From Halorarum halophilum (GTDB lineage Archaea; Halobacteriota; Halobacteria; Halobacteriales; Haloferacaceae): a DNA stretch of 64,000 nt. Below the pieces are notes generated by a model. It had not been told where the DNA came from. It saw only the letters and a list, made by a program, of their open reading frames with translations, and searched no databases. Shown one piece after another: positions 58,187-64,000 of the stretch (positions within the stretch are counted from its first letter, which is position 1; every line of letters begins with the position of its first letter). A program made the translations under genes and the position numbers. Where the stretch lies: assembly GCF_013401515.1 (NCBI RefSeq), contig NZ_CP058529.1, positions 744,001 through 808,000 on the forward strand, given 5' to 3'.

Positions 58187-59848
58187 TCAGCGGTCGACGT
58201 CGCCCATGATCGGGTCGAGGCTGCCGAGCGTGGCGATCAGGTCGGGCACGTACTCGCCCCGGGACATCTCGGGCAGGGCCTGCAAGTTCGAGAACGACGG
58301 ACCCCGGATCTTGAACCGCGCCGGCTCGTCCGTCCCGTCCGCGCGGATGTAGATGCCGAGTTCGCCCTTCGCGGCCTCGACTGCACGGTACACCTCCGTG
58401 TCGTCCTCCGGTTTCAGCGTCCGAGGGACGTTCGCCTGGATCTCGCGGTCGTCCTCGGGCCAGTCCTCGAGCAGGTCGACGCACTGCTCGACGATCCGGG
58501 CGGACTCCTCCAGTTCCCGAAGCCGGACGAGCAGGCGGGCGAAGTTGTCGCAGCCGTCCTCGGTAACGACGTTCCAGTCGAGCTGGTCGTAGTAGCCGTA
58601 CGGGTCGTCCCGGCGCAGGTCGTAGTCGACGCCCGACGCACGGGCGACCGGGCCGGTACAGCCGTACGACCTCGCCGTTTCGGGGCCCAGCCGACCGGTG
58701 TCGAGCGTTCGGATCTGGACGGCCTCGTTGGCCGTCAGGAGTTCATGGAACTCGGCGAGACGCTCAGGCAGGTCGTCCGTGAACGACAGGACCTTCCCGT
58801 TGTACTCCTCGCGAGGCTCGGGGAGGTCCCAGACGACGCCCCCGAGCCGGAAGTAGTTGAACATCAGCCGCTGGCCAGTCAGGTCCTCCAGCAGGTCCTG
58901 TACCCGCTCGCGCTCGGTAATCGCGTACATGAACGTCGCCGAGAACTCCCCCGTGACGTCCAGGGCGTAGGTGCCGACCGCGAGCAGGTGCGCGAGGATA
59001 CGCGACAGTTCGGCGCTCATCGTGCGGACGACCTGCGCGTACTCGGGGACGTCGATGTCGGCGAGGTCCTCGGCGACGCGCGCGTACGCCCACTCGTTCA
59101 GCAGGCCGGCCCCGCTCCAGTCCCATCGGTCGGGGTACGGCATGATCTGGTGGCGGTACGTGCCGTTCTGGCACATCTGCTCCTCGCAGCGGTGGATGTA
59201 CCCGATGTCGGGGTCGACGTCGACCACCTGCTCGCCGTCGAGCGTCACCTCCAGATGGAGCACGCCGTGGGTCGCGGGATGGTGCGGCCCGATGTTCAGG
59301 AACATCGTGTCCGAGTCACCCTCACCCCGAGCGTCGTCCGCGAGCGGGTTCGCGTGCTCCGTGTGAGTGACTACCTGAGGACAGTTCTGGTCGTAGTCGC
59401 GAGAGAGCGGGTGGCCCTGCCACGTCTCGGGAAGCAGGATGCGCCGGAGGTCGGGATGGTCGTCGTACTCGATGCCGACGAGGTCGTACGCCTCCCGCTC
59501 GTGCCAGTCGGCCGTCCGGAACACAGGCTCGGCCGACTGCGAAATCGGATCCTCCCGATCGGTCGGGACGACGACGCTGACCTCACGGGTCGGGTCGTCG
59601 TACTTCTTCAGGTGGTAGATGGACTCGTAGCGGTCCTCGTACTCCTGGGCGGTGACACACGACAGATGGTCGAAGCCGGCTTCGGCCTTGAGGATGGAGA
59701 GGACATCCTGAACGGCGTCGGGGCGGACGACGAAGCCCGGCGCGTTGCGGTGCTCCTCGCGGGCGAGCACGTGCTCGCCGAGCAGGTCGGCCAGTTCGTC
59801 GGCGGCTCGGGCGGACCTGGGGTCCGGTCTGGAGGACTGGGCGCTCAT
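58187..59848 (-). CDS. Fused NADH-quinone oxidoreductase-like subunit C/D
   Basis: A 553-residue NuoCD-type fusion. The C part includes 'HLSCVTAQEYEDRYESIYHLK' (residues about 50-70) and 'DWHEREAYDLVGIEYDDHPDLRRIL'; the D part 'NIGPHHPATHGVLHLEVTLDGE' (with the quinone-site His), 'GYIHRCEEQMCQNGTYRHQI', and the conserved C-terminal 'GDVDR'. It is not part of a nuo cluster here. The start at MSAQSSRPD is chosen because the TATA element lies at 59901-59908, too near the earlier ATG (59902). It may be a stray copy or part of a different membrane complex. Confidence 0.88.
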   Translation of the reverse strand: MSAQSSRPDPRSARAADELADLLGEHVLAREEHRNAPGFVVRPDAVQDVLSILKAEAGFDHLSCVTAQEYEDRYESIYHLKKYDDPTREVSVVVPTDREDPISQSAEPVFRTADWHEREAYDLVGIEYDDHPDLRRILLPETWQGHPLSRDYDQNCPQVVTHTEHANPLADDARGEGDSDTMFLNIGPHHPATHGVLHLEVTLDGEQVVDVDPDIGYIHRCEEQMCQNGTYRHQIMPYPDRWDWSGAGLLNEWAYARVAEDLADIDVPEYAQVVRTMSAELSRILAHLLAVGTYALDVTGEFSATFMYAITERERVQDLLEDLTGQRLMFNYFRLGGVVWDLPEPREEYNGKVLSFTDDLPERLAEFHELLTANEAVQIRTLDTGRLGPETARSYGCTGPVARASGVDYDLRRDDPYGYYDQLDWNVVTEDGCDNFARLLVRLRELEESARIVEQCVDLLEDWPEDDREIQANVPRTLKPEDDTEVYRAVEAAKGELGIYIRADGTDEPARFKIRGPSFSNLQALPEMSRGEYVPDLIATLGSLDPIMGDVDR

Positions 59849-59900
59849 ACCCGACCATTCGTCGATGCCGACCAGTCGGTTGCGCCGCACCGACGAGGTC

Positions 59901-59909
59901 ATTTATAAC
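59901..59909. promoter_or_regulatory. Shared TATA element between nuoCD-like gene and HTH regulator
   Basis: ATTTATAAC: read on the minus strand it gives TTATAAAT, about 55 bases before ATG 59848 (a roughly 30-base leader); read on the plus strand it gives TTTATAAC, 28 to 35 bases before ATG 59937. One element could serve both directions, tying regulator and target expression together. Confidence 0.5.
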
Positions 59910-59936
59910 AACGGAGCGGCACGTTCGCGGTGAGCG

Positions 59937-60605
59937 ATGAAGTACGTCCGGTTGACCCTCCGGTTCCACGACGACGTCGTCCACCCGGTCCACGAACTCA
60001 TCGACCGGGACGAGGGCGTGGAGCGCGATCTGCTCCTCCACGGCAACACCGCCACCGAGGGCTGGGATACGCTCCTGTTCTACGTGGACGGGGACCCGGA
60101 CACGTACGCCGCGGCGCTGGAGGCGGCGGACGGCATCGTCGACTACGAGCTCACCCACCTCGGCGAGAACTCGTTCTACGCGTACATCGAGCAGGAGGCG
60201 GACGCCTTCGACGCAGCCCTCTTCGAGCGGTTCTCGCGGACCGGTGTCATCGTCGTGCCGCCGGTCGAGTTCGTCGACGGCGGGGAGGCTCACGTGACCG
60301 TCCTGGGCGATCCGGCGGCGCTCCAGTCGACGGTGGACGACCTCCCGGACGGCTTGGACGTGTCGATCGACCGCGTCGGCGAGTACGACGACAGGCAGGC
60401 GGCGTTCGACCCGGGGTTGACGGGCCGACAGCGCGAGGCCGTCGCCGTCGCCGTCGACCTCGGCTACTACGCCGTTCCGAGCGAGGCGAACGCCACCGAC
60501 GTCGCCGCGGAACTGGGCTGCTCGGCGGGGACCGCCGCGGAACACCTTCGGAAGGCGGAGCGGAACGTCATGAGCGCGCTGGTCGACCTCCGCTCGTTCG
60601 AGTGA
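59937..60605 (+). CDS. Bat-like HTH-10 transcriptional regulator
   Basis: A 222-residue haloarchaeal regulator with an N-terminal ligand- or partner-sensing domain and a C-terminal HTH-10 (bacterio-opsin activator-type) helix-turn-helix: 'LTGRQREAVAVAVDLGYYAVPSEANATDVAAELGCSAGTAAEHLRKAERNVMSALV' (seen as LTGRQREAV, then VAAELGCSAGTAAEHLRKAE). Start set by the shared TATA element. Divergent from the nuoCD-like gene, its likeliest target; regulation by redox or light is known for Bat relatives, not shown here. Confidence 0.9.
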   Translation: MKYVRLTLRFHDDVVHPVHELIDRDEGVERDLLLHGNTATEGWDTLLFYVDGDPDTYAAALEAADGIVDYELTHLGENSFYAYIEQEADAFDAALFERFSRTGVIVVPPVEFVDGGEAHVTVLGDPAALQSTVDDLPDGLDVSIDRVGEYDDRQAAFDPGLTGRQREAVAVAVDLGYYAVPSEANATDVAAELGCSAGTAAEHLRKAERNVMSALVDLRSFE

Positions 60606-60671
60606 CGACCGGACGCCGTCACCGGACATCCGGCCGTTATTTGTAGGACGATACACCAGTCGACTCGAAGG

Positions 60672-61340
60672 ATGGTCCCCATCACGAGACGAGACGCCCT
60701 CCGCGGAGTCGCGGCACTCCTCCCGGTCGTGGCCGGCTGTAACGACGTCGATACCCCACGTTCGATCCCGACCGAAGGCCGACGCGGCCCGGAAAACGTC
60801 GTGGTCGACCCCGAACATCTCACCCTCCGAGCCCCAGACGAGTCCCCCGTCGTCTGGACGGCAACGGAGGAGACGGGCACGACCGACGAACGGAGCCGCC
60901 GGCACGTCCACCGGCTCGTCGCCGACACCGAGACCGCTAGGCGCCTCCGCTTCGACGACCGCGTCGACGCCGACGACGCCCGAGAGTTCCTCGACGCGAC
61001 GGACTACGACGCGGAGACGGTGTACGTGGAGCAGTCGCGCGTTGGCGAGTGCTTCCGGACCGAGCTCTGCTACGTCGGCTGGTCGGCCGACGAGGTGCGG
61101 ACGGACTACGGTCGCCAACTCCGCGACGTGAGCGTCAGCTGCGAGGCCGACGCCCGCGACACCGTCGCGACGCTAGTCCGAATTCCGGATACGCTCGATC
61201 CAGACGAGGTTCGCAGCCACGGCTCGGGGATGAGCTCCAGCGGCTGCCACCTCCCACCCTGGATACACGAGCGCTCCGACGTGGCGACCGGAACGTCGGA
61301 AACGACCGGGTCGACCGGGTCGACGGAGGCGAACCGATGA
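60672..61340 (+). CDS. Twin-arginine lipoprotein, function unknown (first of a pair)
   Basis: A 222-residue exported lipoprotein: 'TRRDALRGVAALLPVVAGC' has the twin-arginine motif and a lipobox Cys. The mature part has three Cys in 'GECFRTELC' and 'SSSGCHLPP', perhaps a disulfide or metal site, and a Thr/Gly-rich tail. Its stop overlaps the next lipoprotein's start (ATGA at 61337-61340), so both act together. No family recognised. Confidence 0.8.
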   Translation: MVPITRRDALRGVAALLPVVAGCNDVDTPRSIPTEGRRGPENVVVDPEHLTLRAPDESPVVWTATEETGTTDERSRRHVHRLVADTETARRLRFDDRVDADDAREFLDATDYDAETVYVEQSRVGECFRTELCYVGWSADEVRTDYGRQLRDVSVSCEADARDTVATLVRIPDTLDPDEVRSHGSGMSSSGCHLPPWIHERSDVATGTSETTGSTGSTEANR

Positions 61341-62647
61341 CCGGTCCGCGAACGACGCGCCGCGGGGCGCTCGCGCTCGCCGGCGCCGTCGCCCTCGCCG
61401 GCTGTAGTGACCTGGAACTCCTCGGAACCGGAGGTCCGACGCTCGACGGTTCCGCGGTGAGTACGGCCGTGGACGGGCCGGACCCTCGTGTCCCGGAGAC
61501 GTTCCCGGTCCGCCTGGAGGAGACCCAACTGTCGGGGAGCAGCGATCGCGCGCGCGACCTGCTCGAGGACGTTCCGACGCCGCTCGGCCCGGACGAGGTC
61601 CCCAACGGCGTCGTTCGCGAGCACATGAGCCGGGAGGCCGAGCGGGCGGCGGAGCAACTGCGTCGGGCGGACGACGCTGCGTCGGCACGAGAGCGCCTCA
61701 CCGCGGCGCGATACGCTCGCAAGTCCGCAATGACCGTCTCCGCGGCGTGGCGCGCCACCGACGGGACCCTCACGCGAGGGGACGTCGAAGCGGAGGCTGG
61801 CGGGCTTCGCGGGGACCTCTCCGACCTCCGGGACCGCGTCCGATACGTCGGGGACGACCCCGTCAGGGCGACAGTGGTCCACGCGGCGCTGGAGGGGTTT
61901 CTCCGGAGGGCAGCATCCCATCTCGAACGGCCGGACCACCGGCACCGGGAGTCCGACGGGGTGCTCGGGGTAGGCGAACTGGCCGGGAGACACGAGCAGG
62001 TTCGCGCGCTCGTCGGGGACGCGGAGCATCTCTACGGACGGTTCCTCGACTCGCTCGACGAACGGCGAGAACTCGGTGACAGGCTGGAACGGGCCGCGAC
62101 CGAGTCGACCGAGGAACTTCGGTCGGCCGCCGCCGACCGGTCTATCGCCCGCGACCGCGAGGTATCCGACTACGTCGACCGTGACGTGGAGGACACCCCC
62201 GCGAGGTGGGCGCTGGACGACCTCGCCGATGACCTCTCGTTCCACCTCTGGGAGCAGGAGGCCGTCGCCGATCGCCCTGCCCGTGCGCTCGTGGCCGCCG
62301 TGGACGGGTTCGCCGCGCTGGGAGCGTTCGACGCGGTTCGGAACGACGTCTCCGAGGGGGAACTGTACGAGGTCGAGGACGCGGGGGACGTCCGGATACG
62401 ACGACGGGACGCCGTCACCGCGCTTCGCTCCGCGGTCGACTCGCCGACCGAACCGGCGCTGGCGGCCGAGGTGCTCCCCGCCCTGGGGAACCTGGTCGCA
62501 CACGGCGACGAGCAGTTGTCGAGGCTAGACGGGGAGGTCTCCGCCGAGTACGTCTCGCGTCCGGTCGCGCAGTACGTTATCGCGGCCGAGAAGGCGTGGG
62601 GCCTGCAGGACGGGACGGTTCGCGTCGCGGATCGGCTCCGGCGGTAA
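61337..62647 (+). CDS. Twin-arginine lipoprotein, helical, function unknown (second of a pair)
   Basis: A 436-residue lipoprotein: 'TTRRGALALAGAVALAGC' is a twin-arginine signal with lipobox. The mature part is almost wholly alpha-helical and heavily charged, with many Ala/Arg/Asp/Glu heptad-like runs ('EAERAAEQLRRADDAASARERL', 'DRARDLLEDV'), like a long helical bundle. ATG 61337 overlaps the previous stop. No family recognised; a surface scaffold or binding partner of the first lipoprotein is possible. Confidence 0.78.
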   Translation: MTGPRTTRRGALALAGAVALAGCSDLELLGTGGPTLDGSAVSTAVDGPDPRVPETFPVRLEETQLSGSSDRARDLLEDVPTPLGPDEVPNGVVREHMSREAERAAEQLRRADDAASARERLTAARYARKSAMTVSAAWRATDGTLTRGDVEAEAGGLRGDLSDLRDRVRYVGDDPVRATVVHAALEGFLRRAASHLERPDHRHRESDGVLGVGELAGRHEQVRALVGDAEHLYGRFLDSLDERRELGDRLERAATESTEELRSAAADRSIARDREVSDYVDRDVEDTPARWALDDLADDLSFHLWEQEAVADRPARALVAAVDGFAALGAFDAVRNDVSEGELYEVEDAGDVRIRRRDAVTALRSAVDSPTEPALAAEVLPALGNLVAHGDEQLSRLDGEVSAEYVSRPVAQYVIAAEKAWGLQDGTVRVADRLRR

Positions 62648-62760
62648 CCCGGAACGGGGGATTTCTCGACCGGCGCGCCAAAGGTTATATTAACTCCTCT
62701 CGCCACTCTCCCCCGTGTCGCGAGGAGCGTTGACAACCCCGGAATCAGTCCCCGGCGCCG

Positions 62761-64000
62761 ATGACGGATGACGGACAGGCGCTGGACGTGACGGCCGCCG
62801 CGGACGCGAGCAGCCCCTTCGACGAAGGAACGCTCGCCGTGAGCGGCGGCACCATCGTCGATGCGGACGACGTCGCCGCGTCGCTGCTCGAGGTCCCCCG
62901 GTCCGAACTCGTCGGTCGACCGCTGTCGCGCATCTGCCCTCGGAGCCCGACCGTGTACGATGCGGACCGGCTGCTGGACGCGATCGACCGGAGCGTCGAG
63001 ACGGGCGACAGTTTCGTGTGGGTGTTCGATCGCGGGCCGACCGGCGAGGTGACGACGGAGGTCGCCGCCCGACGGGCCGAGGGGGAGGACTGCGACGTGG
63101 TGCTGTTCGTGCGCGGGACGCCGTCGTGGTCCCACCGGGACTGGTCCGTCCGCCCCGTCGAGCGCCTCCACGACGTCGCCACGCAGCTCGAATCATGTGT
63201 GGAGGCCGAGGCGGTGTACGATCTGACCGTGTCCGCCGCGACCGACATCCTCGATTTCGACACCAGCACCGTCTCGGTCGTCGAGGGGGCGAACCTCGTC
63301 ACGAAGGCGAGCACCTCCGACGTCGCCGCGGACCTTCCGGAGGCCGTTCCGAACGACTACGGCCTGGCGGGGAGGACCTACCAGACGGGGCGGAGTTTCC
63401 GGGTGGACGACGTCCACACGTTCGACGAGGACGAGCACGGACACCGCCGCCACCGGTCGGTCATCAGCGTCCCCATCGACGAGGTCGGCGTGTTCCAGGC
63501 GAGCGCCACGGCGGTCGGGGCGTTCTCCGAGCGCGACCTCGAACTCGCCGAGCTACTCGCGGGACACGCCGCGGACGCGCTCGAACGCATCCGGAGCGTC
63601 GACGCGCTCCGGGAGAACCGCAAGCGGATCGCGAGACTCCACGACGTCGCCGACGAGATGGTAACCGCCGAGACGGGAGAGGACGTCTTCGAACTCGCCG
63701 TCGACGCTGCCGAGGAGCTCCTCGACTTCGACCAGTGCACGTTCCTCCGGGCGGTCGACGGGCAGTTCGTCGTCGCGGCGTCGTCCTCCGAACTCGACCT
63801 GCCCGAGCGGTTGCTCGACACGGATCAGGGCGTCGCGGGGCGGGTGTACCGGACCGGCCAGAGCGAACTCGTGGCCGACGTCGCCGTCGAGGAGGAGGCA
63901 CAGCCGATGGTCGGGGGGATCGTCTCGGGGATCACCGTCCCGGTCGGCAGCATCGGCGTGTTCCAGGCGTTCTCCCGGAAGCCCGACGCCTTCTCGCACG
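62761..64000 (+). CDS. PAS/GAF sensor protein, truncated by the window end
   Basis: An open frame of at least 413 codons from ATG 62761 runs off the right edge without a stop. Residues about 25-65 look like a degenerate PAS core ('VSGGTIVDADDVAASLLEVP'); residues about 140-290 and about 295-413 are two GAF domains, each starting with 'RLHDVA' ('RLHDVATQLESCVEAEAVYD' and 'RLHDVADEMVTAETGEDVFE'). A TATA-like TTATATTAA at 62685-62693 implies a leader of about 50 bases. The missing C-terminus probably holds a histidine kinase or HTH-10 domain. Confidence 0.85.
   Translation, partial: MTDDGQALDVTAAADASSPFDEGTLAVSGGTIVDADDVAASLLEVPRSELVGRPLSRICPRSPTVYDADRLLDAIDRSVETGDSFVWVFDRGPTGEVTTEVAARRAEGEDCDVVLFVRGTPSWSHRDWSVRPVERLHDVATQLESCVEAEAVYDLTVSAATDILDFDTSTVSVVEGANLVTKASTSDVAADLPEAVPNDYGLAGRTYQTGRSFRVDDVHTFDEDEHGHRRHRSVISVPIDEVGVFQASATAVGAFSERDLELAELLAGHAADALERIRSVDALRENRKRIARLHDVADEMVTAETGEDVFELAVDAAEELLDFDQCTFLRAVDGQFVVAASSSELDLPERLLDTDQGVAGRVYRTGQSELVADVAVEEEAQPMVGGIVSGITVPVGSIGVFQAFSRKPDAFSH

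Noticed and set aside
56070-58484. Minus-strand open frame of about 800 codons covering part of the biotin operon
   Set aside because: Only its last 244 codons (EcfT) are real; the rest is out of frame with EcfA and BioY and is Arg-rich.

Overview
The window is chromosomal DNA of a halophilic archaeon of the class Halobacteria. GC content is very high, almost every protein is acidic (Asp/Glu rich, Lys poor), most genes have a TATA-like element 24 to 32 bases before the start codon (leaderless transcripts), and typical archaeal genes are present: TFB, TBP, aIF2-beta, pelota, GatE, SAMP and ECF-type biotin uptake. I annotate 66 protein genes, including two zinc-finger genes of 39 and 55 codons and a sensor gene cut by the right edge, plus two tRNA genes: tRNA-Ser(UGA) and tRNA-Tyr(GUA).

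Layout. 1-5.2 kb: MaoC-like hydratase, a micro zinc-finger gene coupled to an unknown gene, a cold-shock protein, a lipoprotein, two translationally coupled beta-oxidation genes and a TFB. 5.2-8.1 kb: small zinc-ribbon protein, aIF2-beta, UPF0058 and DUF555 proteins, and Thi4. 8.2-14.5 kb: OGG1-type glycosylase, APC transporter and MscS channel on one strand, then a small membrane protein behind a palindromic promoter, an ornithine cyclodeaminase-family gene and an MFS transporter. 14.7-21.0 kb: PEP carboxykinase and a translation quality-control group (pelA, two DUF4013 membrane proteins, rqcH), followed by tRNA-Ser. 21.4-30 kb: lipoprotein, UDG-superfamily protein, GatE, a second micro zinc-finger gene, an Lrp-type regulator with a TRASH metal-binding domain, citrate synthase and fumarase.

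30-38.2 kb: SRPBCC protein, EamA exporter, a reduced thioredoxin-reductase-like flavoprotein opposite a gamma-carbonic anhydrase, a large acidic protein with five-residue repeats and a PRC-barrel, and an NCS2 permease. Next comes a small accessory patch beside tRNA-Tyr, where a 22-base copy of the tRNA 3' end suggests an old integration scar. 38.2-46.3 kb: membrane glycosyltransferase-like protein, MacB-type ABC pair, a possible RarA/MgsA C-terminal-like protein, an XPB-type helicase, a zinc-finger protein and TBP. 46.5-54.5 kb: unknown DNA-binding-like protein, SAMP/MoaD-like protein convergent with a tungsten-type aldehyde ferredoxin oxidoreductase, a TetR-MATE operon with a palindromic operator, a PurD-like ATP-grasp enzyme and a second cold-shock protein. 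54.6-64 kb: aldo/keto reductase, a bioY-ecfA-ecfT biotin importer behind a BirA-type box, an isolated nuoCD-like gene divergent from a Bat-type regulator, two coupled lipoproteins and a PAS/GAF sensor.

The observations I rate highest are the five-residue-repeat/PRC-barrel protein, the pelA-DUF4013-DUF4013-rqcH group, the tRNA-Tyr scar, the BirA-like box in front of bioY, the paired TATA boxes of the TBP promoter, and a duplicated promoter-plus-start segment 5 kb apart. I see no CRISPR array, no complete insertion sequence, no rRNA and no recognisable integrase or replication origin.
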